Below are positions 6,953 through 15,022 of a stretch of DNA of 23,950 bases, one piece after another. The position numbers were made by a program, and so were the translations under genes. Origin of the DNA: CAG-791 sp045546175 (GTDB lineage: Bacteria > Bacillota > Clostridia > Lachnospirales > Lachnospiraceae); NCBI GenBank assembly GCA_045546175.1, contig JAZQCI010000113.1:1-23950 (forward strand), given 5' to 3'. The stretch's first letter is position 1; each line of letters opens with the position of its first letter. Under the pieces are notes generated by a model. It was not told where the DNA came from. It saw nothing but the letters and a program-made list of their open reading frames with translations, and made no database searches.

Positions 6953-9171
6953 TTATTTTACCTTCCAGGGCGTCCCCTCCGCATCGAGGGCCTTCTGCGC
7001 CTCCGTCCCCTCATAGCAGTGGATCACATATTTGTACTCACCGGTATCATAGTCCTTCTCGTCGATCGAGCCGAAGTCCAGAATGGACGCAGGGAGATAG
7101 ATGTCTTTGATCCGGTCACATTCCGTCAAAGCATAGTATTGAATGTAAATTGTTCCTTCCGGCACGTACAGATCGCCCTCTATACCGGCGGGAACGGCGA
7201 CCAGCGTCGAGCCGTCCTTACTCATGAGCAGGCCGTCTGTGACCGTGAAGTTCTCATTGTCCTCGTCGACCTCATATTGATCAAAGACTGCCCCGCTGAT
7301 CGTGATCTCCGCGAGATTAGCGCACCCGTTAAAGGGTACAGATCCGATCTTCGCAAGGCTTTCAGGGAGCCGCACAGAGGTGATGTTCTTTACGTTGTTG
7401 AAGGCACCTCTCTGGATCTCCTCCACGCTGTCCGGGATCTCCAGCACTGTGATGCCTGTGCCGCTGAGCGCCTCAATCCCGATGGTCTTAAGGCCGTCGG
7501 GGAGAACGATCTTCTGCAGCGTGGAGACGGCCAGCGCGTATCTCCCGATCTCCGTCACTTTTTTGCCCCCGACTTCTGCCGGGATCGTCAGTTCTTCGTC
7601 CTCTCCGCTGTAGCCCGTGATCACGGCTTCTTCTCCGGAAACATCCGCGTAAAGCGTACCCTTTTCCGTCGGTATCTGTTCATAATCCCGGCTGTGGTCC
7701 AGATTCAGCTCAATGTAATCCGAGCCGTGCACATTTCCATTGATGTCTTTGACCAGGACCTGACAGATGAAGTCGTGGTCAAATTCCGACGCGGGTTTCA
7801 TCTGGATCCGGAAACCCTGTTCCAGGCACAGCGGGTGTATCTCATACCCGGTGGCCTTCCATTCAAAGTAAGGCAGCATGTGCCCCTTACTGTCGCGCTG
7901 CGGCGAATAGGCGATGCTTCCGGCGTTGATCAGAGTCTCATAGTTGGAGACATCGACGGAGGCCTTTCCGCCCGTCCACGCGCTCCCGGAACCGGATGTG
8001 ATGTCGAGGACGCTCGCCTCCCTCTCTCCGGTGATATTCCTGGCAGTGATCACGACTTCCTCATCCTTATTCCGTTCGACATCCATAAATTCGTGTCCCG
8101 GAGTGAGGTAGCAGCTGATCGTCTTATAGACGCATTCCTCTCCGATTTTCTGCGCCTGTACACAAGTCAAGGGCACCGGCGCTTCTTCCATATCCGTGGC
8201 GGCGTGAAGCAGCATGGGATTGGACGGGATGTGCAGTACATTGTTCTCATCCGGCTCGATCACGATGTTGGCCGTTGTGATCGCGAAATCGCCAAAGCCG
8301 TTTCTTTGCAGGACCGTGTAAAAGGCACTGGAAGAATTTCTCACCTGCTCTTCCGTCAGCTGCACGGTAAGCTCATCGCCGCTGCGCTCGATCGCGGCGA
8401 TCGTCCAGTCCGTATTCGTGCTCTCCTTCCAGGAATTCATGTACGCATCGACAAATTGCGTGTAGCTCTCAGAGAGCGCGCTCTCTTCGGAATACAGCTC
8501 TTTCGAGATGCCGTAGAGCTCCTGGTTGTCGCCGGGAAGATAGATGGAAATGCCGGAGGCGCCGCTGACATTAGCGGTATACCCGACCAGCATCTGATCC
8601 AGCGCGTCTGTTTTGCTCAGGTCCATGGCGGCCAGCGTCACATCCGGATTGAAGAATTCCGACTTGTTGGCTTCATAATAGCTGCCATAGGAATCGACGA
8701 TGGAACTGACGATGGTCCTCGTGTCATCCGTGCTGTTAAGTGTGCTCAGAAAGCTGTAGTCCCAGCCGCGGCCGGACTCCAGTTCCTCCGATCCGACCAG
8801 ATAGTGCGCGTAATCCTTCCACAGGTTGGCTGTCTCGATACTGCCCATCAGGCAGGCGTCGAACCCGACCCAGTCCAGCTTCTTTCCGTTCGTGAACATG
8901 GTCCGGCCCATGGCACCGCGAAGTTCCTCGAACAAAAGGCTGTCATTGTCATAGAGCTCGTCACTCCCATATCCCCACAGAGGGCCCGCGCCGTGGTCCC
9001 ACAGAACAAGTCCGTAGTGCTTGGCAGGGAAATTCGTTGTGCAGTAATTGACGAACTCGGAGAGCGTCTGCGCGCCGCATAGAGCGCGGATGCCTTCTCA
9101 TCGATATCCATTCTCTTCTTATTCTCGGAGGCACGGCTGTAATTGGAGGCCTTCTGCGCCGATTCTGTCAA
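6953..9171 (-). pseudogene. Clostripain-family (C11) peptidase with BspA-type leucine-rich repeats, 5'-truncated and frameshifted
   Basis: Read from about 9100 downward, one frame gives QTLSEFVNYC, LVLWDHGAGPLWGYG (catalytic His) and WVGFDACLMG (catalytic Cys), the core of clostripain-type cysteine peptidases. A beta-rich middle follows, then LRR_5/BspA repeats (ELTIPAEVGGKKVTEIG, LEIPDSVEEIQRGAF) up to the TAA at 6953. This frame has no start: a TGA interrupts it near 9101 and no ATG, GTG or TTG with a ribosome binding site lies between. A coding-like segment from 9171 (TESAQKASNYSRASENKKR) lies in another frame and would join it after a one-base change near 9075-9090. Even then, the usual N-terminal strands of the peptidase fold and the signal peptide are missing. 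Decay is more likely than sequencing error alone. Confidence 0.75.
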
Positions 9172-9236
9172 AATATCGATTACTTTAAGTATAGCATATG
9201 CGCGGGAGTCTTCTATTACATAAATATTACAAACTA

Positions 9237-9265
9237 TTGCATATTAGTTCATAATAGGATAGAAT
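9237..9265 (+). promoter_or_regulatory. Promoter of the DUF3048 lipoprotein gene
   Basis: TTGCAT (9237-9242), a 17-nt spacer and TAGAAT (9260-9265) match sigma-A hexamers at 4 and 5 of 6 positions. The region is AT-rich and lies 60 nt before the ATG, giving a leader of about 50 nt. Confidence 0.6.
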
Positions 9266-9324
9266 ATACTAAGCGTTTAACTTTTCACAGAAAACCAAAT
9301 TACTAAATACTTTCAGGAGGACTT

Positions 9325-10698
9325 ATGTATAAAAGAAGTCTTTGTGTTCTGACAGCAGCATCGCTTGCCCTGTCAACGGCTTTAATGGGATGCGGCAGCG
9401 CCACAGCGCCCGCGACGACCCCGCAGGAAGAAACAACAGCAGCAGAAACAACCGTGAAGACAACGCAGGAAACGACACCGGAAACAGACAATGCGGCCGC
9501 GGCTGCGACCACGGTCCCGGACGCCTCGACAGAAGCGGTCTCCAAGCCGGAACCCAAGCCGGAACCGGAACCCGAGCCCGAGCCGGAACTTCCCAGAAGT
9601 CCCCTGACAGGTAAGGTCATGGATGAAGAGCTTCTCAAGCAGCGCCCTCTGGCCTTCATGTACCCCATCAACCAGCAGGCCCAGCCTCAGTATGGTCTCG
9701 ACAGAGTCGACGTCTTCTATGAGATCATGGAAGAAGGCAACATGAGCCGCCAGATGGGAATCATGCAGGACTGGCAGGATCTTGAGAGGATCGGCAATGT
9801 CCGCAGTATCCGCTCCTATTTTGTCTACGAAGCGCTCGAATGGGATCCCATCATCATTCACTTCGGCGGTCCTTCCGACTACACCGGAGAGATCCTTACC
9901 CGCGAGGACGTAGACAACATCAACGGAACCGGACACCCTTCCATGGGTCCCGACTACGGCGCCTTCTATCGCATCCCGCATGACGGCGTTGCCATCGAGC
10001 ACACCGCTTACACGGATGCCGAACATATCCTCAATGCGATCGAAGAGGCCGGTTTCGAGAAGGAGCACCGCGCGGAATACTATCACGACAAGCACTTTAC
10101 CTTTGCAAAGGACGGCGAGATCAATGATCTCTCCCAGTATCCCGAAGCTGTAAGCGCCACCGAAGTCGACATGTCCGGCTCCTACCCCGTCACACACTCC
10201 GCGCTCAGCTACGACGAAGAGGATCACCTCTACTACAAGAGACTGTATGGCGAGCCCCAGTGCGACGCGGTCACCGGCGAGCAGATGGCCTTCACCAACA
10301 TCTTCATCCAGCGCGCCGAGTGGGTCTACGCCAACAACGACTCCCGCGAGTGGGAAGAAGGAACGCACGGCTATCTCTGGTTCCGCATCGAGGAGCCCGG
10401 CTATGACGGATTCTACATCACAAACGGCAAGATGATCCACGTCACATGGAACAAAGCGGACGACTATGAGCCCACCCTGTTCTATGACGACAACGGCAAC
10501 GAAGTAACTGTCAACCAGGGACGCACCATGATTTTCATCATCCGCGACGACCGAGATACCTTTGAGATCGACGGCATCGACTACAATCCCGAGGATCACA
10601 AGACGCTCACGGAAGCCGACCTGGAGGAATCCTCCGAAGGTTCGACCGCAGAAGAGGAATCCGCTCCTGCCGAGGAACCCGAAAACGAGGAGATGTAA
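9325..10698 (+). CDS. DUF3048 (YerB-like) lipoprotein
   Basis: 457 residues. The signal peptide ends with a clear lipobox, STALMGC, giving a lipidated Cys23. A Thr/Glu/Ala-rich spacer follows, then a PEPKPEPEPEPEPE segment (about 76-90), a rigid extended linker likely to span the cell wall. DUF3048 begins at SPLTG and shows RPLAFMYPINQQAQPQYGL, VDVFYEIMEEG, IGNVRSIRSYFVYEA and the C-terminal GFYITNGKMIHVTWNK with NQGRTMIFII. The tail is acidic (EESSEGSTAEEES). AGGAGG lies just before the ATG. YerB-type lipoproteins sit on the outer membrane face of Firmicutes; their biochemical role is poorly known. It stands alone with its own promoter and downstream hairpins and is divergent from the broken clostripain gene. 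Confidence 0.92.
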   Translation: MYKRSLCVLTAASLALSTALMGCGSATAPATTPQEETTAAETTVKTTQETTPETDNAAAAATTVPDASTEAVSKPEPKPEPEPEPEPELPRSPLTGKVMDEELLKQRPLAFMYPINQQAQPQYGLDRVDVFYEIMEEGNMSRQMGIMQDWQDLERIGNVRSIRSYFVYEALEWDPIIIHFGGPSDYTGEILTREDVDNINGTGHPSMGPDYGAFYRIPHDGVAIEHTAYTDAEHILNAIEEAGFEKEHRAEYYHDKHFTFAKDGEINDLSQYPEAVSATEVDMSGSYPVTHSALSYDEEDHLYYKRLYGEPQCDAVTGEQMAFTNIFIQRAEWVYANNDSREWEEGTHGYLWFRIEEPGYDGFYITNGKMIHVTWNKADDYEPTLFYDDNGNEVTVNQGRTMIFIIRDDRDTFEIDGIDYNPEDHKTLTEADLEESSEGSTAEEESAPAEEPENEEM

Positions 10699-10720
10699 AG
10701 CATCGTAAACCCTTCTGCAC

Positions 10721-10749
10721 TTAGCAGTGCCGCGCCGCGGCGCAGCTAA
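10721..10749. terminator. Symmetric GC-rich hairpin between convergent genes
   Basis: TTAGC pairs with GCTAA and GCCGC pairs with GCGGC inside it, separated by a 3x3 internal loop. It lies 22 bp after the DUF3048 stop. It has no long T-run, so it may only assist the next hairpin or stabilise mRNA 3' ends. Confidence 0.45.
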
Positions 10750-10761
10750 AAGATAATATGA

Positions 10762-10794
10762 AAGGCCTTGGAACCTGAACGGTCCCAAGGCCTT
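10762..10794. terminator. Bidirectional terminator between DUF3048 and histidine phosphatase genes
   Basis: AAGGCCTTGG pairs with CCAAGGCCTT, with a further ACC/GGT pairing in the loop. The minus strand continues TTTCATATTATCTTTT and the plus strand ATCTTATG. The position between convergent stops supports termination of the helicase-to-phosphatase cluster from the right. Confidence 0.65.
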
Positions 10795-10811
10795 ATCTTA
10801 TGTTCTCTGAG

Positions 10812-11513
10812 TTATTTTGTGGGCGGCGCTCCGTAGGAAAACTGAAGCTCCTCCGGAACATGATGTTTATCTCCGTAATAAAGAAGCCGGACATTGTCGT
10901 TCTCATCGATCTCCGCGCAGCTCACGCTCACATTGTAGAGCAGAAAACGGTCCATTTTCTCCGCCGGTATTCCCGAGGCGTAGTTGAGAAATGTCTGGAT
11001 GGCCGTCCCATGGGAGGCAATCACGATATTTTCTCCCCGGTGCTCCCTGGCGATCCGCATGACCGCCTCCGTCACCCTGTTGTAGACCTGAATCATGGAC
11101 TCCCCGCCGGGCGCCTGCGCATGTCCTCTGTCCTCATTGAGCACATACATCCTGTAAAACTCGGGATAGCCCGCCTTGATCTCCTCCTGGGTCCATCCGT
11201 CGATGACGCCGAAGTCGATCTCCATCACGCCGGGCTCCACCAGAACCGGCACTTCATGGTTCTGAGAGGCCAGACTGTATTCCAGCGTCTTGACGGCGCG
11301 CTGCAGCGGGCTCGTGACGCCCAGGTCCACATGGATGTCCCCGAAATAATTCTCAAGGCACGCCCCCTGCTTCTCTCCCGCCTCGTCCAGCGGGTTGTCC
11401 GTCTGCCCCTGATAGCGCAGCTGCTGGTTCCACGCCGTTGTGCCGTGTCTCACAAGATATACTCTTGTTGTCTTCTCTCCGTTCTGATTACCGTTCTGAT
11501 TATTGTGATCCAT
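10812..11513 (-). CDS. Histidine phosphatase family protein (phosphoglycerate mutase-like)
   Basis: 233 residues from the ATG at 11513, chosen because GGGAGAAG precedes it at 7 nt; 35 further codons upstream in the same frame are only a shadow of the transglutaminase remnant. The fold signature VYLVRHGTTAWN gives the phospho-accepting His23, followed by SPLQRAVKTLEY, the catalytic Glu region EPGVMEIDFG and the second histidine in VIASHGTAIQTFL. An Asn/Gln/Gly-rich N-terminus precedes the domain. Family members remove phosphate from sugars, nucleotides, cobalamin precursors or proteins; the substrate cannot be told. It is the last gene of the cluster containing kinase, VWA and PP2C, starting 22 nt after the preceding stop, so a link to phospho-signalling is conceivable but may be coincidental. 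Confidence 0.9.
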   Translation of the reverse strand: MDHNNQNGNQNGEKTTRVYLVRHGTTAWNQQLRYQGQTDNPLDEAGEKQGACLENYFGDIHVDLGVTSPLQRAVKTLEYSLASQNHEVPVLVEPGVMEIDFGVIDGWTQEEIKAGYPEFYRMYVLNEDRGHAQAPGGESMIQVYNRVTEAVMRIAREHRGENIVIASHGTAIQTFLNYASGIPAEKMDRFLLYNVSVSCAEIDENDNVRLLYYGDKHHVPEELQFSYGAPPTK

Positions 11514-11535
11514 TTCGACTTCTCCCTGCCATCCT

Positions 11536-11850
11536 TTATATGAACATGCCTCTGCGCCGAGCCGTGCATGCCGGAACATTTCTCTTCCAGTCATGGTCCC
11601 CGGCCGCCTCCTGATCACTGATCAGGTAATACTTGTAAGAAATAACTCCCTTACTGCTGAGATTGATATCCCAGGTCATGTCCAAATGATAAGCCTTTCC
11701 GCCGATCTTCACAATATTCCAGGCGTGATTTCCGTTATCTTCTTCGAAAGCGTACACAGCGCCTCTTCCATCTGCTCGCGCTGTGACCTGCAATCTTTCT
11801 GCGTCTTCGCATACGTCTCCGGTAGCCTTCCGGGCTGCCGGTCTTTCCGC
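11536..11850 (-). pseudogene. Transglutaminase-like protein remnant (internal deletion)
   Basis: The frame ending at the TAA at 11536 encodes NGNHAWNIVKIGGKAYHLDM followed by TWDINLSS and KYYLISDQEAAGDHDW. This is the His and Asp half of the transglutaminase-like triad and the end of the domain. The region containing the catalytic Cys is absent. Just upstream, a different frame reads YAKTQKDCRSQREQMEEALC followed by TLSKKI with normal codon bias. It resembles the helix that usually precedes the core, and it runs into a stop after the junction. The best model is a deletion joining the N- and C-terminal parts out of frame. The upstream edge overlaps the end of the PP2C frame and is uncertain. 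Such a gene next to kinase, VWA and PP2C suggests it once belonged to the operon. Confidence 0.6.
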
Positions 11851-12709
11851 CATCCTTGTCAAAATAGGCCATGACCAGCGTGATGTCGTCCCCGCAGCCC
11901 AATTCACTGGTCTCGGAGAGCCATCCTTCCAGGCTCGACGCTACCCTGCAGAATCCGTATCGGACCGCTGCCTCATAGTAAGCCGTACAGGTCTTCTCGT
12001 ATTCCTGCTGCGTTCTGTGGCTGTTTGCCATTCCGTCTGTCGACATCATGAACATATAGGGAAGCGCGTCCGGTCCGGGAGACGGGAATACGGAAACCGC
12101 GCTCCTCTTCCAGGCATCCGTGCTGCTCAGCGAGTGGGTCTCCACGCCCAGGATCTTCTCGCTCTCGACCGCGTACTGGACGCCGTCCCTGCTCACCAGG
12201 ACGATATCGCCGTCTCCGATCTGGAAGGCGAAGACAAATTCCGTCGTTATGAGCATTCCCAGGAGCGTCGTGCCGTAGAGCTTGTACACTTCTTTCGGGT
12301 CGCCGGCACCACTGCGGCCGCCGGCGTCATTCCGGCCGTCAGCGTCCGGATCCCCGACCGGCGGTTCCCTTCGCTCCTGCACGTGATCGCGCAGCACGCG
12401 CCGCTTCCACTCCCTCTCTATGGATTCCGGGATCTTCAGGTTGCCTTCCCGGCTCAGATAGGACCGCAGCATGAGGCTGTCGCCGTCGAAGCTCTCCAGG
12501 ATCTCCTTCATGCTGCTGCAGAACACTTCCGCCGCGATCTTCGCGCCGACGCCGCTGTACGGGCATCGCTCACTTCCGTGTCCGTCGGCGGCCGCGATCA
12601 CAACGGCCGATTCCGACAGACTCTCGACCCGGCAGCTGTCCTGGCATTCCGTCCCCTTTCTGCTATGAGAAGCCCCCCTGACGCTGATTCCATACAGAAA
12701 ACGTTTCAT
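11735..12709 (-). CDS. PP2C-family protein serine/threonine phosphatase
   Basis: The PP2C (PPM) metal-dependent fold is clear: QDS near residue 24, AADGHGSE (D42), GTTLLGMLI, the IGDGDIVLV strand, STDGMANS and GCGDDITLVMAYF. These provide the Asp residues that hold the Mn/Mg pair. A Gly/Asp/Arg-rich insert lies at about residues 113-140. The start is fixed by AAGGAGG before the ATG and lies 12 nt after the VWA stop, implying translational coupling. After DKDGG near residue 285 the last ~35 residues are mostly Arg and are an out-of-frame reading of the transglutaminase remnant, so the native C-terminus has probably been replaced. Expected role: dephosphorylating targets of the neighbouring kinase. 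Confidence 0.9.
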   Translation of the reverse strand: MKRFLYGISVRGASHSRKGTECQDSCRVESLSESAVVIAAADGHGSERCPYSGVGAKIAAEVFCSSMKEILESFDGDSLMLRSYLSREGNLKIPESIEREWKRRVLRDHVQERREPPVGDPDADGRNDAGGRSGAGDPKEVYKLYGTTLLGMLITTEFVFAFQIGDGDIVLVSRDGVQYAVESEKILGVETHSLSSTDAWKRSAVSVFPSPGPDALPYMFMMSTDGMANSHRTQQEYEKTCTAYYEAAVRYGFCRVASSLEGWLSETSELGCGDDITLVMAYFDKDGGKTGSPEGYRRRMRRRRKIAGHSASRWKRRCVRFRRR

Positions 12710-12721
12710 GGGAGTTCCTCC

Positions 12722-13489
12722 TTACCACACATCCTCCGCCTTTACATCTTCGGGCTTGGGAATGTTGTTGATGCTCAGGTAATTCTGCGCCTGTACGACC
12801 GGCTTTTTCTCTTCGCCGCCCTCTGCGCCGTCTCCCCGGTTCTGGTTCTCCTTGTTTTCATCGGTCTTGGAATTCGGCGAAGAGACAGAACTGACCAGTG
12901 TGGAGGCCCACTTGATGAGTCCCGTGAGCATAGTCGCGTTATTTGCCTTGAAGACGAGTTCCGGATTGCCCGTGAACTCGGTCAGAACGTCATCGTCCGC
13001 GTCCTTGCCGATGGAAATGGCGATCCTCACTGCTTTTTTGCCCCAGGGCATCTTGAGGAGTTTCTCCAGAGGGCCCTTGTAATCATCTGTGGGCATGCCG
13101 TCCGAGATCAGGACGATCACGGGCGGAAGCGCTCTCTCCGGCATGGGGGGAATGCTCAGCTGCGCTGCCAGAAGGGAGAAAGCCTTTCCCATATCGGTGA
13201 GACCGTCCGCCTCCAGGTCGTCCCAGGCGAAGTCTTCTACCGGGACAGGCTCCGGCGTGATCCAGGAAGCGCCGGTGGAAAACCGCAGCGTTCTTACATA
13301 GACCTGCGCGTTGGGATTTTCCAGTGCCGCGCTCTTCATCTCGGGAATCACCGACTGGATCGCGTTGTTGAGGGCACCGATCTTCTCCTTTCTCATCGAA
13401 GACGAGTTGTCCGCTACCCAGAAAAAATATAAAGGCCTGCTGGCGAGTTCTCCGCCGGGTCTGACCAGATTGTGAGTTTTGTTAGGCAT
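12722..13489 (-). CDS. TerY-like von Willebrand factor A domain protein
   Basis: 255 residues from the ATG at 13489, chosen because AAGGAGG lies 7 nt before it; upstream codons in frame lack a ribosome binding site. The MIDAS metal site is complete: D27-x-S29-x-S31 in VADNSSSM, the conserved Thr in GLTDMGKA and Asp in VLISDGMPTDD. The VWA domain spans about residues 18-205. The C-terminal ~50 residues are a charged, low-complexity tail (NSKTDENKENQNRGDGAEGG) ending in a short conserved-looking NYLSINNIPKPEDV. There is no signal peptide, so it is cytosolic. TerY-type VWA proteins recur beside PP2C phosphatases and kinases, where they are thought to act as metal-dependent scaffolds. This gene sits exactly between the two. 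Confidence 0.9.
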   Translation of the reverse strand: MPNKTHNLVRPGGELASRPLYFFWVADNSSSMRKEKIGALNNAIQSVIPEMKSAALENPNAQVYVRTLRFSTGASWITPEPVPVEDFAWDDLEADGLTDMGKAFSLLAAQLSIPPMPERALPPVIVLISDGMPTDDYKGPLEKLLKMPWGKKAVRIAISIGKDADDDVLTEFTGNPELVFKANNATMLTGLIKWASTLVSSVSSPNSKTDENKENQNRGDGAEGGEEKKPVVQAQNYLSINNIPKPEDVKAEDVW

Positions 13490-13562
13490 ATTCTTTCCTC
13501 CTTGCTTAAATGTGCCGGGCCTCCGCCGAGGCACCTGTTCTTATCATGTGATCCGCCTGCGA

Positions 13563-14864
13563 TCAGCAGAATTCTCCCTTCACGTTTCCGAAGTCGATGG
13601 ACGCTCCCTCCATGACAGCTCCGCTTCTCCCCGCCGCGATCGCTGTCTGCGAGCCGTCCTGCCGCAGGTAAGTCCAGTTGACCTTATCGTCATTGCGAAC
13701 GCCCAGGATGCGCCTGTCCTTGGGATTCTGGACGACTTCCCCGATCGCCGTCTCCATGTCGTAGTCCGAGTAGACGTGATGGGAATAGAGCTTTCTGCCC
13801 GGCGTCAGAAGAAGCCGGTTCTTTCCGATCTTCATCATGGCGGGAGGCGCCGACTTTGTCCTGCAGTTCCAGCAGCTGTGAGGTTCCTTCCTCGCTGTTT
13901 TGGCAGGGTCATAGAAGATCTCCGCCCCGCACTTCGGGCAGGCGTAGATGCAGCTCATCATGTTGCTGAGGACGCCCAGCCACTGGTTCTCCGTCACGCG
14001 CATATTAGGCTGCCGGATCCCCACCGTAAAGGTCTGCGTGAACAGGTCCCTGAGATCCTGCGGATAGAGATCCCAGTAGATCAGGGCGTTGTCCTGATAG
14101 CCGCGCTTGGGGCGGTTGGTGTCGTTATTCGGGTCGAAAATGAAGACCGGATCCGTCCCGTACAGCATGTTCATGGCCGCTACATCGAGACACCTGATGT
14201 CGGCCTCTCTCTTGCCGTCGAGAGGATGGTTGAGCATGAACATGTAGAACAGCAGCACTGCCAGCGACCACTGGTCGGTGTGCCTGGACGGCGCGGCCTT
14301 GCCCGTGACAATTTCCGGCGCCATAAATCTCTGCGTCCCGTAGACCGGCACATAGTCCGCGCCGTTGTAAATGACGTTGTCGTTGTCGCAAATCAGGACG
14401 TCCCCTGTCTCCGGGTCAAAAAAGAGATTGCCGAAAGAAATATCCCTGTAACTGTAGCCCTCATCATGGAGCTTCTTGAAAGCCATCGTGGTCTTGTAGG
14501 CGGCCTTGCACAGCACATAGAAAGTCGGGTCGGCCTTTCTCTTCATGAGGTGGATAATGCTCGTGTAGTGGTCCGGGCGAAACTCCATGGCATAGCCGAA
14601 CAGGCTGCTCCCCTCCAGATAAAGCATGTCCAGCGGCCACAGAAAAGCCTTGTCCGGGTTGCCGCGCGCGATCAGGTTCTTGAGACACTTTTTCTGCTGC
14701 GCCGTGGCGCCGTCCGGATAATACCATTTGAGCGCGTATATTTTTCCGCCGGTCTCCACCTGATAGACTTCTCCCTGCGCGCCGGCGGCACAGTATTTCT
14801 TCACCGTGTACCGGGCGCCGCTGTCAGAAGACAGCACCGTTCCTGCTCTGAGTCTTCCTTCCAT
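13563..14864 (-). CDS. Protein kinase with C-terminal zinc ribbon
   Basis: 433 residues. The kinase domain spans about 15-290: Gly-rich loop AAGAQGEVYQV, the ATP Lys46 in YALKWY, catalytic loop YRDISFGNLFF (D141, N146), metal Asp160 in CDNDN, activation/APE segment GTQRFMAPEIV and DQWSLAVLLF. The HRD His is Tyr and DFG is replaced by DND, which differs from most bacterial Hanks kinases but keeps the key acids. Two CxxC pairs (CPKC near 312 and CWNC near 335) make a zinc ribbon, followed by a beta-rich C-terminal domain. There is no transmembrane segment, so it is soluble, unlike PrkC. The GGAGG ribosome binding site abuts an inserted hairpin element upstream. It forms the kinase arm of the VWA/PP2C triad. 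Confidence 0.9.
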   Translation of the reverse strand: MEGRLRAGTVLSSDSGARYTVKKYCAAGAQGEVYQVETGGKIYALKWYYPDGATAQQKKCLKNLIARGNPDKAFLWPLDMLYLEGSSLFGYAMEFRPDHYTSIIHLMKRKADPTFYVLCKAAYKTTMAFKKLHDEGYSYRDISFGNLFFDPETGDVLICDNDNVIYNGADYVPVYGTQRFMAPEIVTGKAAPSRHTDQWSLAVLLFYMFMLNHPLDGKREADIRCLDVAAMNMLYGTDPVFIFDPNNDTNRPKRGYQDNALIYWDLYPQDLRDLFTQTFTVGIRQPNMRVTENQWLGVLSNMMSCIYACPKCGAEIFYDPAKTARKEPHSCWNCRTKSAPPAMMKIGKNRLLLTPGRKLYSHHVYSDYDMETAIGEVVQNPKDRRILGVRNDDKVNWTYLRQDGSQTAIAAGRSGAVMEGASIDFGNVKGEFC

Positions 14865-14866
14865 TC

Positions 14867-15021
14867 CTTACCTCCAAGTCGAAGCGCCTTGCGCTGAGAC
14901 ACGCGAGGAGAATTTCGCGAAGGCGAATTCTCCGATGCGATCTGCAAGGTTTGTGGCGCTTCGGCACAAACCTTGTGAGTGAAAAATCAGCTCATCAGAG
15001 TGATTTTTCACTCTTACCTCC
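14867..15021. mobile_element. Hairpin-rich miniature insertion with 9-bp flanking direct repeat
   Basis: The 9 bases CTTACCTCC occur at 14867-14875 and again at 15013-15021, and the 137 bp between contain three consecutive inverted repeats. They are GGAGAATT/AATTCTCC with an inner CGC/GCG (14907-14933), CAAGGTTTGTG/CACAAACCTTG (14945-14975, perfect 11 bp) and GAGTGAAAAATCA/TGATTTTTCACTC (14977-15013, perfect 13 bp). Removing the insert and one repeat restores a compact TAAC-GGAGG-TAAGGA-ATG junction between the two genes. That is what a target-site duplication would give. No transposase is encoded, so it would be a MITE- or REP-like element mobilised in trans. Confidence 0.6.
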
Positions 15022-15022
15022 G

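Noticed and set aside
7019..9082. Long plus-strand frame opposite the clostripain gene
   Set aside because: The minus strand has catalytic and leucine-rich-repeat motifs; the plus frame has no family features or ribosome binding site.
11514..11618. Longer N-terminus for the histidine phosphatase
   Set aside because: The extra 35 codons overlap the transglutaminase remnant in another frame, and the internal ATG has the good ribosome binding site.
13490..13534. Upstream start for the VWA protein
   Set aside because: The internal ATG at 13489 follows AAGGAGG at ideal spacing; the upstream one lacks a site.
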